Shown: one piece after another, positions 24,696 to 33,816 of the stretch
Layout: the number at the start of each line of letters is the position of its first letter
Position numbering within the stretch: position 1 is the first letter of the stretch
Assembly: GCF_014378415.1 (NCBI RefSeq)
Contig: NZ_JACMNS010000005.1
Coordinates: 1-36,271, forward strand
Length of the DNA: 36,271 nt
Reading direction: 5' to 3'
Source: Aquabacterium sp.
GTDB lineage: Bacteria > Pseudomonadota > Gammaproteobacteria > Burkholderiales > Burkholderiaceae_C
Notes under the pieces: model-generated
Seen by the model: only the letters and a program-made list of their open reading frames with translations
The model's database searches: none
Told to the model about the DNA's origin: nothing
Translations under genes and position numbers: made by a program

Positions 24696-25609
24696 GTGTT
24701 TGGTTTCAAGCGCAAGGACACCGTTGCAGCGCCGACAACCACGGCCACACTGACCGATTCGGCCCAGAGATCCCACTCCGATGCTCACGTGCTGGCGCAA
24801 AGGCTCCAGCGTGTTGGCGGGCCAGTTGAAAGACATCGGCCAGGCCCAGCACCGCATCCAGGGCGCCAGCCACCAGAGCCTGGCCTCGGTGGCGCAAGCC
24901 CGTCAAGGACCTGGCCACGCAAGTCGAGGCATCCTCCAAAACCATCATGAGCACGGTCAGCCAACTGGATGACCGCATCCAGGCTTTGTCGCGCGAACTG
25001 TTGAGGCGGGGGTGCTTCACATCACCGAGGCGGCGGACCAAAGCCGCAGCCTGTCGGATGGTGATGGAGTTGATCGCCAGCAGCGGTGTTCGCACCCCCG
25101 ACACGCCTTACATCGAGCTGGCGCAGAGCGTGGCCAGCCAGATCGCCCAATCGTTGGAAAAGGCCGTGAGCACGGGCCAGATCAGCCTGGCCGATTTGTT
25201 CGACGAGCTGTACCGCCCCATTCAGGGCAGCCAGCCACCGCAACATCACACCAAGTTCAACGCGGTCACCGATGCCCACTTTCCCGCCATCCAGGAAGCC
25301 GCGCTGATGGCCTTGCCCGAGATCGTGTTTTGCATCTCGGCCGACCGCAACGCCCGCCTATTCACATTGCTTTTCGGGTGGCAAGCCGCCCCATCGCGCA
25401 CGCCTTTCACAAGGCGGCCATTGACGCCGGCTCGCATGAGGCGGCTTGAGCTGATGTTTGATGCACTCGTCAGTGCCTTAGATGCAAAACGGTGCTTGCC
25501 AATATCAGCAATAAGTCAGGGGATGCCCACGCCTGACCCGATGGCCACGAGGTACGTTGCCTTGACTAAAACGTCAACACTCCCTGAACTCAGCATCAGC
25601 GATATCTGA
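24696..25609 (+). pseudogene. Frameshifted remnant of a chemotaxis-receptor-like gene
   Basis: No single frame covers this stretch, but protein-like pieces appear in turn in different frames: MFGFKRKD from GTG 24696; SSVLAGQLKDIGQAQ (24802 on); DLATQVEASSKTIM...LDDRIQALSREL (24908-25000), heptad-like as in receptor coiled coils; LHITEAADQSRSLSDG (25015-25060); and a long piece from 25061 (VMELIASSGVRTPDTPYIEL ... ISLADLFDELYRPI ... VFCISADRNA). PIHIAFRVASRPIAH follows in another frame (25357 on). The last pieces resemble, from memory, the C-terminal module of some methyl-accepting chemotaxis proteins, which contain a DRNGY-x-P-x-HN stretch. At least four shifts are needed. A poor-quality assembly is the alternative. 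Confidence 0.6.
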
Positions 25610-25740
25610 GTCCTGCCTCGGCCATGAGGTGCTGTTAAAGGTGGCAAAGTGTGCGGGGTTGGGAGGCTCGCTCGCTCCGGGCGCTGGAGCTTGGTTTTGG
25701 TGAGCTATCAAGCCTGCGGCTGGGCCACAGGTTCTAGGCC

Positions 25741-26673
25741 CTAGCCAATGCGGCCCAGCAGCAGGTATTCCATCAGCACCTTTTGCACGTGCAGGCGGTT
25801 TTCGGCCTCGTCCCACACCACCGACTGAGGCCCATCGATCACCTCGGCGGCCACTTCCTCGCCACGGTGTGCGGGCAGGCAGTGCATGAACAGGGCATCG
25901 GGCTGGGCCACGCTCATCATCTCTTCATCGACACACCAGTCGGCAAAGGCCTTTTTGCGCTCTTCGTTCTCGGCCTCGAAACCCATGCTGGTCCACACAT
26001 CAGTGGTCACCAGTGAGGCGCCTCGGCAGGCGTCCATCGGGTCTTTGAACACCTTGTAGCAATCGGTGTTGTTGATGCCGGCCACGACCGGGTCGATCTC
26101 ATAGCCGCTGGGCGTGCTCACATGCACCGTGAAGCCCAAAATCTCGGCCGCCTGCAGCCAGGTGTTGGCCATGTTGTTGCCATCGCCCACCCAGGCCACC
26201 ACCTTGCCCTGGATCGAGCCACGGTGCTCGATGTAGGTGAAGATGTCGGCCAGGATCTGGCAAGGGTGGTATTCGTTGGTCAGCCCGTTGATCACCGGCA
26301 CGCGCGAGTTGGCCGCGAACTTCACCAGCTTGGATTGCTCATACGTGCGGATCATCACGATGTCGACCATGCGCGAGATGACCTTGGCGCTGTCCTCGAT
26401 CGGCTCGCTGCGGCCCAGCTGGCTGCCATCGGTGGTCAGGTGCACCACCGAGCCGCCCATCTGGTACATGCCCGCTTCAAAACTCACGCGCGTGCGGGTG
26501 CTGGCCTTCTCGAAAATCATCGCCAGCGTGCGGTCGGTCAGCGGCTGGTACTTCTCGTAGTTCTTGAAGCGGCGTTTGATCAGGCCTGCGCGCTCGAACA
26601 GGTAAACGTATTCCTCGGTGCGCAGATCCTTGAACTGCAGGTAGTGCTTGATCAGGCTGGATCCGGGTTTCAT
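25741..26673 (-). CDS. argF: Ornithine carbamoyltransferase
   Basis: Cytoplasmic enzyme joining ornithine and carbamoyl phosphate to make citrulline in arginine synthesis. The 310 residues contain the carbamoyl-phosphate motif S58-T-R-T61, the HPCQ motif (136-139) and HCLPAHR (264-270) with the catalytic cysteine. The length is normal for the shorter anabolic type. It starts two bases after the argD stop, so the two genes form one operon. Downstream, GGGCC/GGCCC arms around 25722-25740 could form a small hairpin, without a T-run. Confidence 0.97.
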   Translation of the reverse strand: MKPGSSLIKHYLQFKDLRTEEYVYLFERAGLIKRRFKNYEKYQPLTDRTLAMIFEKASTRTRVSFEAGMYQMGGSVVHLTTDGSQLGRSEPIEDSAKVISRMVDIVMIRTYEQSKLVKFAANSRVPVINGLTNEYHPCQILADIFTYIEHRGSIQGKVVAWVGDGNNMANTWLQAAEILGFTVHVSTPSGYEIDPVVAGINNTDCYKVFKDPMDACRGASLVTTDVWTSMGFEAENEERKKAFADWCVDEEMMSVAQPDALFMHCLPAHRGEEVAAEVIDGPQSVVWDEAENRLHVQKVLMEYLLLGRIG

Positions 26674-26675
26674 GC

Positions 26676-27878
26676 TCAGGCCGCGTTGGTTTCGTTCAGG
26701 AACTGTTTGACCAGGGGCACCAGCAAGGCCACGATCTGGTCGGCCTCTTCAAGGGTCAGGATCAAGGCGGGCAGCAGGCGAATCACCTTGTCGGCGGTCA
26801 CGCTCAGCAGCAGGCCGGCTTTCATCGCGCGGCTCAGCAGCACGCCGCAGGGGCGGTCCAGCTCAATGCCGATCATCAAGCCCAGGCCCCGGATCTCGGT
26901 CACGCCCTTGAGCTCGCCCAACTCGCGGGCCAGCGCATTTTGCAGGTGCTGGCCCACGCGGGCTGCATTGGCCAGCAGGCCGTCTTCTTCCATGATTTTG
27001 AAGGTCTCGACCCCGGCACGCATGGCCAACGGGTTGCCGCCAAAGGTGCTGCCATGGTTGCCTGCCTGCAGCACATGGGCCGCTTTGGGGCCGCACACCA
27101 CCGCGCCGATTGGAACCCCTGATCCCAGGCCCTTGGCCAGCGGCATCACATCAGGCTGGATGCCCGCCCATTGGTGCGCGAACCACTTGCCGGTGCGGCC
27201 AATGCCGCATTGCACTTCGTCCAGCATCAGCAGCCAACCGCGCTCATCGCACAGCTTGCGCACGGCTTGCAAGTAGTCGTTGCGAGCGGGGTTCACGCCC
27301 CCTTCGCCCTGGATCACTTCCAGGAAAACCGCCACCACATTGGGGTGCGTTTCGGCCACTTCGTCCAGCGCGGCCATGTCATTCAGCGGCACGCGCACAA
27401 AGCCCTCCACCAGGGGCTCGAAACCGGCCCAGATTTTGGGGTTGCCCGTGGCAGACAGCGTGGCAATCGAGCGGCCATGGAAGGCCTTTTCGTAGACGAT
27501 CACTTCAGGGCGGTCGATGCCTTTATCGTGCCCGAACTTGCGGGCGATCTTCAAGGCCGCTTCATTGGCCTCCAGGCCCGAATTGCAGAAGAAAACGTTG
27601 GTCAGGCCCGAGCGCTCGACCAGCAGGCGCGCCAGCTCTTCCTGCAGCGGCACCTGGTAGTAGTTGCAGCTGTGGATGATTTTGGTGAGCTGATCCTGCA
27701 AGGCGGGGACCAGCCTGGCGTGGTTGTGGCCCAGCGTGTTCACGGCGATGCCTGCCAGCGCGTCCAGGTATTCGCGGCCATCGGTGTCCCAGACGCGGGA
27801 GCCTTGGCCGTGCGACAGGGCAATCGGCAGGCGACCATAGGTGGGCATCACGTGGGGCATCGTCACTGGGGCGTTCAT
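26676..27878 (-). CDS. argD: Acetylornithine aminotransferase
   Basis: PLP-dependent class III aminotransferase that makes N-acetylornithine in arginine synthesis, and may also serve lysine synthesis. In 400 residues, the PLP-binding lysine is K249 (PLAKGLGSG), D220 lies in MLDEVQCGIGRTG, and FFCNSGLEANEAALK holds the phosphate-binding loop. ATG 27878 gives the usual N-terminus (MPTYGRLPIALSHGQG follows). An in-frame ATG at 27935 would add 19 residues encoded by the upstream hairpin and has no ribosome binding site. First gene of argD-argF. The leader carries a terminator-like hairpin, so attenuation is possible. Confidence 0.97.
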   Translation of the reverse strand: MNAPVTMPHVMPTYGRLPIALSHGQGSRVWDTDGREYLDALAGIAVNTLGHNHARLVPALQDQLTKIIHSCNYYQVPLQEELARLLVERSGLTNVFFCNSGLEANEAALKIARKFGHDKGIDRPEVIVYEKAFHGRSIATLSATGNPKIWAGFEPLVEGFVRVPLNDMAALDEVAETHPNVVAVFLEVIQGEGGVNPARNDYLQAVRKLCDERGWLLMLDEVQCGIGRTGKWFAHQWAGIQPDVMPLAKGLGSGVPIGAVVCGPKAAHVLQAGNHGSTFGGNPLAMRAGVETFKIMEEDGLLANAARVGQHLQNALARELGELKGVTEIRGLGLMIGIELDRPCGVLLSRAMKAGLLLSVTADKVIRLLPALILTLEEADQIVALLVPLVKQFLNETNAA

Positions 27879-27890
27879 GGCTGGAGTCTC

Positions 27891-27927
27891 TCGCAAAAAA
27901 GAAAAAGCGCAGTGGCAATGCTGCGCT
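27891..27927 (-). terminator. Intrinsic-terminator-like hairpin in the argD leader
   Basis: Read on the reverse strand: stem AGCGCAG, eight-base loop, CTGCGCT, then TTTTTCTTTTTT. The run of T ends 17 bases before the argD ATG. The upstream reverse-strand gene (rpsT) already has its own terminator, and the gene between is divergent. So argD transcripts should start just upstream and run through this element, which suggests an attenuator. Confidence 0.65.
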
Positions 27928-28095
27928 GTGGGCATTCTAAGTAAAAGGCGCGGGTTCGGCGCGTGTCCTCAAGCATATGCGTGGCCGGCCGATACACCTG
28001 AGTGCGTTCTGTTGGCGTTCCACTGATGCACGGGGTTACTGGCATCAATGTTGCGGCGCACCAAGCTTGTGATCGACAATGCAGGGCTGTTGACG

Positions 28096-28494
28096 ATGGA
28101 TACCACCCTTGAAATCGCCACCTCTTTTTGCAGCACGCCGGCAAAACCGGCCGCCATGGAAAGCCTCACCGTGCCCTTGACGCCCCCTCGAAGTCCCAAA
28201 CCTCGCGAGGTTTTCATCCAAGGCCTGACCTCATCAGGCAAAACGTTTCGCCCCAGCGATTGGGCCGAGCGCCTGGCAGGGGCCATGTCATCGTTCAGGC
28301 CGGGGGCCTCCCACATGGGCCGTGCGGCCCACATCGGCTATTCGCCTTATTGCGTGCCAACCTCGATTGGCGATGTCAAATGCGTGATCGTCAATGAAGC
28401 CCTGCGGGACCTGGAGCCCATGGCCTGGGACTTCGTGATGAACTTTGCCCGTGACAACGACCTGCAGGTCACAGACGCCTGTTCATTGCCCTGA
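28096..28494 (+). CDS. DUF3579 family protein
   Basis: Small cytoplasmic protein of a family confined largely to betaproteobacteria and relatives and usually found beside argF/argD or rpsT; its function is not known. The conserved core is REVFIQGLTSSGKTFRPSDWAERL, then HIGYSPYCVPTSIGDVKCVIVNEALRDLEPMAWDFVMNFARDNDLQV to the C-terminus. The start is uncertain: ATG 28096 (132 residues) has AGGG nine bases ahead; ATG 28048 and ATG 28156 are in frame, and the family core begins only after the last of them. It is divergent from argD and convergent with rpsT. Confidence 0.85.
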   Translation: MDTTLEIATSFCSTPAKPAAMESLTVPLTPPRSPKPREVFIQGLTSSGKTFRPSDWAERLAGAMSSFRPGASHMGRAAHIGYSPYCVPTSIGDVKCVIVNEALRDLEPMAWDFVMNFARDNDLQVTDACSLP

Positions 28495-28517
28495 AGTGCT
28501 GACCTGAAACCCAATGC

Positions 28518-28545
28518 AAAAGGCCCGCTTGACGCGGGCCTTTTT
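28518..28545. terminator. Bidirectional terminator between the DUF3579 gene and rpsT
   Basis: A-run, stem GGCCCGC, loop TTGAC, stem GCGGGCC, T-run. With A and T runs on opposite sides it can end transcription from both convergent genes. Confidence 0.9.
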
Positions 28546-28579
28546 GACAATCGAGGCCGAAGCCTGATTGATCTACCGA

Positions 28580-28876
28580 TCAGGCGGCAGTCAGGGCCTT
28601 GACCTTGGCCGACAGGCGGCTCTTGTGGCGAGCAGCCTTGTTCTTGTGGAACAGGCCCTTGTCGGCGATCGAATCGATCACGCTTTGGGCGGTCTTGAAA
28701 GCGGCAGAGGCCACGGCCTTGTCGCCAGCCTTGACAGCCTTGAGCACGCCCTTGATGGCGGTGCGGAACTTAGAACGCAGCGCCGAATTGGCGGCGTTCA
28801 GCTTGACGTCTTGACGAACGCGCTTAAGGCCTGAGGCAATGCGGACGGTCTTTTTGGGCTTCGATGCTGATGGCAT
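28580..28876 (-). CDS. rpsT: 30S ribosomal protein S20
   Basis: Small-subunit protein that binds 16S rRNA early in assembly. The 98 residues are lysine- and arginine-rich with the family pattern [21 protein letters not shown] and a C-terminal [17 protein letters not shown], the S20 signature. The N-terminal extension ([16 protein letters not shown]) is of the kind seen in Burkholderiales. ATG 28876 is preferred; an open frame continues upstream but is not S20-like. The gene is monocistronic, with its own promoter and terminator and a leader of roughly 95 bases. Confidence 0.97.
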   Translation of the reverse strand: MPSASKPKKTVRIASGLKRVRQDVKLNAANSALRSKFRTAIKGVLKAVKAGDKAVASAAFKTAQSVIDSIADKGLFHKNKAARHKSRLSAKVKALTAA

Positions 28877-28978
28877 GATTTTTTGGGCCCTGCGGATGCC
28901 TGGACAAGCTTGGGTTTTTTGTAAACCTGCCTGGCCAATTCGCACCCCACAGCGCCAATGTTGGTTGGAAAGCCGACG

Positions 28979-29007
28979 ATTATAACGTCCCTGAAAGCTT
29001 TTGCCTA
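28979..29007 (-). promoter_or_regulatory. Probable sigma-70 promoter of rpsT
   Basis: On the reverse strand TAGGCA (plus-strand positions 29002-29007) and a perfect TATAAT (28979-28984) are 17 bases apart. Transcription would start near 28972. Confidence 0.65.
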
Positions 29008-29026
29008 GGCCGCTGCCCGCGCTTCC

Positions 29027-29032
29027 TATAAT
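29027..29032 (+). promoter_or_regulatory. TATAAT -10 element abutting the murJ start
   Basis: A perfect TATAAT ends seven bases before the murJ ATG at 29040, and no Shine-Dalgarno lies between them. Transcription from it would begin at or within a base or two of the ATG. No good -35 is seen at 16-18 bases; TTGCCT at 29001-29006 is 20 bases away. Confidence 0.45.
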
Positions 29033-29039
29033 CCCGGCG

Positions 29040-30602
29040 ATGAGCTTGCTGAAATCCGCGTCCATTGTCTCCCTGTTGACCCTGGCATCCCGCATCACCG
29101 GCCTGGTCCGTGAGTTGCTGATCGCCGCCGCCTTCGGGGCCAGCGCCACCACCGACGCCTTCAATGTGGCGTTCCGCATCCCCAATCTGCTGCGCCGCTT
29201 GTTCGCCGAGGGTGCATTTTCGCAGGCCTTCGTGCCCATCCTGTCCGAAAGCCGCGCCCGCCAGGGCGACGAGGGCACGCGCCTGCTCATCAATGCCGTG
29301 GCCACCGTCTTGTTCTGGACGCTGCTGGTGGTGAGCGTGCTGGGCGTGGTCGGCGCGCCGGTGTTGGTGTGGTTGATGGCTTCGGGCCTGCGTGAAAGCG
29401 GTGGTTTCGACGCCGCCGTGGTGATGACGCGCTGGATGTTCCCCTACATCGGCTGCATGTCGCTGGTGGCCCTGAGCGCGGGCATCCTCAACACCTGGGG
29501 GCGTTTTGCGGTGCCGGCGGCCACCCCGGTGCTGCTCAACCTGTCGGTGATCGCGGCGGCCTGGTTCGCGGCGCCAGTTTTCAAGTCGCATGGCCTGGAC
29601 CCAGTGCTGGCGCTGGCTGTGGGAGTGATGGTGGGTGGCGTGGCGCAACTGGCCATCCAGATTCCAGCCTTGATGCGGATCAGCTCGCTGCCACGCATCG
29701 GAGCCTCATGGTCGGGCATCAAGGCGGCTTGGCATCACCCAGGCGTGCGCAGGATCTTGCGCCAGATGGGGCCCGCGGTGCTGGGCGTGTCGGTGGCTCA
29801 GCTGTCCTTGCTGGTCAACACACAGATCGCCTCGCATTTGCAGGCTGGCTCGGTCTCCTGGTTAACCTATGCCGATCGCCTGATGGAGTTCCCGACCGCG
29901 ATGTTGGGCGTGGCCCTGGGCGTGGTGCTGCTGCCGCAATTGTCCAAGGCGCAGGCCAGTGGCGACAAGGCGCAGTTCTCCAACCTGTTGGACTGGGGCT
30001 TGCGCCTGGTGGTGTTGCTGGCGCTGCCCTGTGCCGTGGCCCTGTTGTTGTTCGCCGAGCCGCTGGTGTCCGTGCTATACCACTATGGCCGCTTCAGCCC
30101 AACCGATGTGCGTCAGACGGTGCTGGCCTTGAGCGGCTATGGCGTCGGCTTGATGGGCTTGGTGGGCATCAAGATTTTGGCGCCTGGTTTTTACGCGTCG
30201 CAGGACATCCGCACACCAGTGCGCATCGGCATCATCGTGCTGGTGATCACGCAGTTGCTCAACCTGGTGTTCGTGCCTTGGTTGGAGCACGCGGGCTTGG
30301 CCCTGTCGATTGGTGTGGCGTCGCTGATCAATGCTACTTGGCTGCTGATAGGGCTGCGCCGCACGGGGCGGTATCAGCCTTCGCCGGGGTGGGGCTTGTT
30401 TTCGCTGCGCGTGGTCTTGGCGTCTGCTTTGCTGGGCGTGTTGCTGTGGTTTGCGGCGCACCGGATTGACTGGCTGGGTTTGCATGGCCAGCCGCTGTTG
30501 CGTGTGGGTTTGATGACGGCTTGCCTGGCGGCGGCTGGGGTGCTTTACTTTGGCGCCTTGCTGCTTTCGGGCATGAACCTGCGTCAGGCGATCAAGCGCT
30601 AG
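29040..30602 (+). CDS. murJ: Lipid II flippase MurJ
   Basis: Inner-membrane flippase of the MOP superfamily that moves lipid II to the periplasmic face for peptidoglycan synthesis. The 520 residues are hydrophobic throughout, consistent with about 14 membrane segments. The conserved N-terminus [27 protein letters not shown] is followed by [34 protein letters not shown] 29040 fits the family start exactly, although no ribosome binding site precedes it. It is divergent from rpsT (163-bp gap) and convergent with radA. Confidence 0.97.
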   Translation: MSLLKSASIVSLLTLASRITGLVRELLIAAAFGASATTDAFNVAFRIPNLLRRLFAEGAFSQAFVPILSESRARQGDEGTRLLINAVATVLFWTLLVVSVLGVVGAPVLVWLMASGLRESGGFDAAVVMTRWMFPYIGCMSLVALSAGILNTWGRFAVPAATPVLLNLSVIAAAWFAAPVFKSHGLDPVLALAVGVMVGGVAQLAIQIPALMRISSLPRIGASWSGIKAAWHHPGVRRILRQMGPAVLGVSVAQLSLLVNTQIASHLQAGSVSWLTYADRLMEFPTAMLGVALGVVLLPQLSKAQASGDKAQFSNLLDWGLRLVVLLALPCAVALLLFAEPLVSVLYHYGRFSPTDVRQTVLALSGYGVGLMGLVGIKILAPGFYASQDIRTPVRIGIIVLVITQLLNLVFVPWLEHAGLALSIGVASLINATWLLIGLRRTGRYQPSPGWGLFSLRVVLASALLGVLLWFAAHRIDWLGLHGQPLLRVGLMTACLAAAGVLYFGALLLSGMNLRQAIKR

Positions 30603-30715
30603 CCATCTAGGCTTTGGGTGTTTGAGGGGTAGAGCGCGGGGCGAGGGCTGGGCCGGTATCCGTCAGGGCCGCATTTGGTGGCTCGCCAGCAGGCTCTGTG
30701 GGGAATGGCGAAAGC

Positions 30716-32086
30716 TCAGAGCGAGCGTGCCAAATCCACGGCCTGCTCCACCCGGTCCACCGCATGAATGGTGAGCCCTTCGATCGGCTTCTTGGGCGCA
30801 TTGGCCTTGGGCACCACCGCGATCGAAAACCCCAGTTTGGCCGCTTCCTTCAAGCGCTCCTGGCCGCGCGGGGCAGGGCGGATCTCACCGGCCAGGCCCA
30901 CCTCGCCAAAGGCAAAGAAGCCCTTGGGCAAAGGCTTGCCGCGCAGGCTGCTTTGAATGGCCAGCAACACGGCCAGATCGGCCGCCGGCTCGCTGATGCG
31001 AACGCCGCCCACCGCGTTCACGAACACGTCCTGGTCGGAGCAGGCCATGCCCGCGTGGCGGTGCAACACCGCCAGCAACATCGCCAAGCGATCACGCTCC
31101 AGGCCCACGCTCAAACGGCGCGGGCTGGGGCCGCCGGAATCAACCAAGGCCTGAATCTCGACCAGCAGTGGGCGCGTGCCTTCCAGCGTCACCATCACGA
31201 CTGATCCGGGCACCGGCTCATCGTGCGTGGACAGGAAGATGGCACTGGGGTTGCTGACCCCTTTCAAGCCCTTGTCGGTCATGGCGAACACGCCGATTTC
31301 GTTGACCGCACCAAAGCGATTCTTGATGGCGCGCACCAACCGGAAGCTGCTGTGCGTCTCGCCTTCAAAGTACAAAACAGTGTCGACGATGTGTTCCAGC
31401 ACGCGCGGCCCGGCCAGCGCGCCTTCTTTGGTCACGTGGCCCACCAACACCATGGTGCAGCCGCTGGACTTGGCCACGCGGGTCAGGTGGGCGGCGCATT
31501 CGCGCACCTGGGCGACCGAGCCTGGGGCCGAGGTCAATTGATCGGAATAGATGGTCTGGATCGAGTCGATCACGCAGAAAGACGGTTGCTCGGCATCCAG
31601 CGTGGCAATGATGTTTTCCAGTTGGATCTCGGCCTGCACCCGCACCTTCGAGCCATCCAGGCCCAGTCGCTGGGCGCGCAGGGCCACCTGGGCGCCGCTT
31701 TCCTCGCCAGTCACATACAGCACGGGCATCTGGCGAGACAGGGCATCAAGCGCTTGCAGCAGCAAGGTCGATTTGCCGATGCCCGGATCCCCGCCGATCA
31801 GGACCACCCCGCCAGTGACGATGCCGCCACCGAGGACGCGGTCCAGCTCTTCCAGCCCGGTGGGCGTGCGTGCGATGTCGGCAGCCGCGATGTTGGACAA
31901 GGTGGCCACCGGTTGTGGCGCGTTCAGCCCGCGCGTCAGGGCCTGCATGCGGTTCTTGGCCGGGCCGGTGTCGGCGCGGGTTTCTTCCAGCGTGTTCCAG
32001 GCGTTGCACTGCGGGCATTTGCCCAGCCATTTGGCGCTGGTGCCGCCGCACTCAGTGCAGGTGAAGATCGTTTTTTCTTTGGCCAT
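30716..32086 (-). CDS. radA: DNA repair protein RadA
   Basis: RecA-like ATPase and branch-migration helicase acting in recombinational repair. The 456 residues have the N-terminal zinc finger C10-x2-C13 / C24-x2-C27, Walker A GDPGIGKST (99-107), the RadA-specific KNRFG (255-259) and a Lon-protease-like C-terminal domain (DVFVNAVGGVRISEPAADLAVLLAI). Length equals the usual value. The thioesterase gene lies two bases upstream, so the two are probably co-transcribed. The 113 bases downstream to murJ contain no obvious terminator. Confidence 0.97.
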   Translation of the reverse strand: MAKEKTIFTCTECGGTSAKWLGKCPQCNAWNTLEETRADTGPAKNRMQALTRGLNAPQPVATLSNIAAADIARTPTGLEELDRVLGGGIVTGGVVLIGGDPGIGKSTLLLQALDALSRQMPVLYVTGEESGAQVALRAQRLGLDGSKVRVQAEIQLENIIATLDAEQPSFCVIDSIQTIYSDQLTSAPGSVAQVRECAAHLTRVAKSSGCTMVLVGHVTKEGALAGPRVLEHIVDTVLYFEGETHSSFRLVRAIKNRFGAVNEIGVFAMTDKGLKGVSNPSAIFLSTHDEPVPGSVVMVTLEGTRPLLVEIQALVDSGGPSPRRLSVGLERDRLAMLLAVLHRHAGMACSDQDVFVNAVGGVRISEPAADLAVLLAIQSSLRGKPLPKGFFAFGEVGLAGEIRPAPRGQERLKEAAKLGFSIAVVPKANAPKKPIEGLTIHAVDRVEQAVDLARSL

Positions 32087-32088
32087 GT

Positions 32089-32622
32089 TCAGGCGATCTC
32101 GTCGCCGTCTTGCTGGCCATCGTGGATGGCCTGAAACTTCCGGTCCAGTTCCTGGCGCAGTTGGCGGCGCAGCAGGGCGGATTCGAAGCGGCGTTTTTCC
32201 TCGGCCGTGGTGGGCTCCAGCGGCGTCACGGGCGTGGGGCGGTTGTTGTCATCCACCGCCACCATGGTGAAGAAGCAGCTGTTGGCGTGCCGCACCACTT
32301 GGGTGCGGATGTTCTCGGCGATCACCTTGACGCCGATCTCCATGGACGAGCTGCCCGTGAAGTTGACCGACGCCAGGAAGGTCACCAACTCGCCCACGTG
32401 GATGGGTTGGCGGAAGGTCACGCGGTCGACCGACAAGGTGAGCACATAGCAGCCGGCGTAGCGGCTGGCACAGGCATAGGCGACCTGATCCAGTAGTTTT
32501 AGGATGGTGCCGCCGTGGACATTGCCGGAGAAATTGGCCATGTCGGGCGTCATGAGCAAGGTCATGCGCAACTGGTGGCGGTGGTGGTCGATGTCCATGC
32601 TTGATTCTGGTGCAAAACTCAT
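32089..32622 (-). CDS. Acyl-CoA thioesterase, hotdog fold (YciA/BFIT type)
   Basis: Hydrolyses acyl-CoA; the exact substrate range cannot be read from sequence. The hotdog core is clear: MTPDMANFSGNVHGGTILKLLDQVAYACASRYAG with the catalytic-type N-x-H-G-G, then VDRVTFRQPIHVGELVTFLASVNFTGSSSMEIGVKV. The C-terminal tail (about 130-177) is charged and partly helical. ATG 32622 gives 177 residues; ATG 32598 is also possible and ATG 32655 less so, none with a Shine-Dalgarno. It sits between alr (54 bases upstream) and radA (two bases downstream). It is not YbgC of the tol cluster. Confidence 0.88.
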   Translation of the reverse strand: MSFAPESSMDIDHHRHQLRMTLLMTPDMANFSGNVHGGTILKLLDQVAYACASRYAGCYVLTLSVDRVTFRQPIHVGELVTFLASVNFTGSSSMEIGVKVIAENIRTQVVRHANSCFFTMVAVDDNNRPTPVTPLEPTTAEEKRRFESALLRRQLRQELDRKFQAIHDGQQDGDEIA

Positions 32623-32676
32623 TGGGGTCGGGGCAAGGGGAAAGAATGCATGCAAGGGTTGTGCCGAAATGGTGCG

Positions 32677-33783
32677 CTACACCGCGCTGACCGGAACGCG
32701 TTGCGACAACGCGCACATCAGCTCGTAGCCCACCGTGCCGCAATGCTGGGCCACCTCGTCAATGGGCAGCAAGGTGGCGTGTCCATCGACCAGCGGCCCC
32801 TGGCCCCACAAAGTCGCTTCGCTGCCCACCTTTGCTTGGGGCGCCGCGCTGAGGTCCACCGTGACCATGTCCATCGACACACGCCCGATCAAGGGCACGC
32901 GCACGCCGTCGATCAGCAAAGGTGTGCCGTCGGGGGCGTGGCGGGGGTAGCCGTCGGCATAGCCACAAGCGACCACGCCCAGGCGCACGTCGTGGTTGGC
33001 GACGAAGCGGCTGCCGTAACCCACCGTGTCGCCGACTTTCAGGTGCTGAATGGCGATCACGTGGGATTTGAGCGTCATGGTGGCTTGCAAGCCCCAATGG
33101 GCGGCGCTGTGCTCGGGGTAGTCGGGCGACGAGCCATACAGCATGATGCCCGGGCGCACCCAGTCGCCACGCACGCTGGCATCCTGGGCATGGCGCAAGG
33201 TGCCGGCGCTGTTGCACAGGCTGCGCTCGCCGCTCAGGTCGGCGCAGGTGCTGAGGAACAACTCGGTCTGGTGGGCGATGCCGCGTGGCCCGTCCGCGTC
33301 CGAGAAGTGCGTCATCAACGACACCTCATCGACCTGCGGCAAGGCCGACAAACGCGCCCAGGCGCTGCGGAAGGCCGGTGGCGTGAAACCCAATCGGTTC
33401 ATGCCAGTGTTCATTTTCAGGAAGACGCGGTGCGGCCATTCGGTCTTGTGCTGAGCCAGCCAGTCGATCTGTTCGTCGCAGTGCACCACGTGCCAAAGGC
33501 CCAGGCGCGAGCACCACTCCAGGTCGCGCGCTTCGAACACGCCCTCTAACAGCAGGATGGGGCCACGCCAATCCAACTTGCGCAGGCGCTGGGCCTCGGC
33601 GACGTCGAGCAAGGCGAAGCCGTCGGCGGCGCGAAGGCCTTCAAAGGCCCGCTCGACGCCATGACCGTAGGCGTTGGCCTTGACCACGGCCCACACCCGC
33701 GCGTCTGGCGCGCAGTCGCGGGCACGCTGTAAGTTATGAAGGAGGGCGTCGACGTGGATCAGGGCTTCTAAGGGGCGTGGCAT
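32677..33783 (-). CDS. alr: Alanine racemase
   Basis: PLP enzyme converting L- to D-alanine for peptidoglycan. The 368 residues show the PLP lysine K35 in VVKANAYGHG, the NTGMNRLGF stretch, and Y256 of GYGSRF, the second catalytic base. The C-terminal beta domain has the VSMDMVTVDL stretch. It could be the biosynthetic Alr or the catabolic DadX; no dadA is nearby, so Alr is the simpler choice. Probably the first gene of an alr-thioesterase-radA transcript; divergent from lplT. Confidence 0.96.
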   Translation of the reverse strand: MPRPLEALIHVDALLHNLQRARDCAPDARVWAVVKANAYGHGVERAFEGLRAADGFALLDVAEAQRLRKLDWRGPILLLEGVFEARDLEWCSRLGLWHVVHCDEQIDWLAQHKTEWPHRVFLKMNTGMNRLGFTPPAFRSAWARLSALPQVDEVSLMTHFSDADGPRGIAHQTELFLSTCADLSGERSLCNSAGTLRHAQDASVRGDWVRPGIMLYGSSPDYPEHSAAHWGLQATMTLKSHVIAIQHLKVGDTVGYGSRFVANHDVRLGVVACGYADGYPRHAPDGTPLLIDGVRVPLIGRVSMDMVTVDLSAAPQAKVGSEATLWGQGPLVDGHATLLPIDEVAQHCGTVGYELMCALSQRVPVSAV

Positions 33784-33816
33784 GAGGGGATTGTGCCAGT
33801 GGCCATGCTATAAACC

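Noticed and set aside
27875-28144. Reverse-strand 89-codon frame upstream of argD as a gene.
   Set aside because: It overlaps the DUF3579 start region and the argD leader, has no recognisable features and no ribosome binding site.
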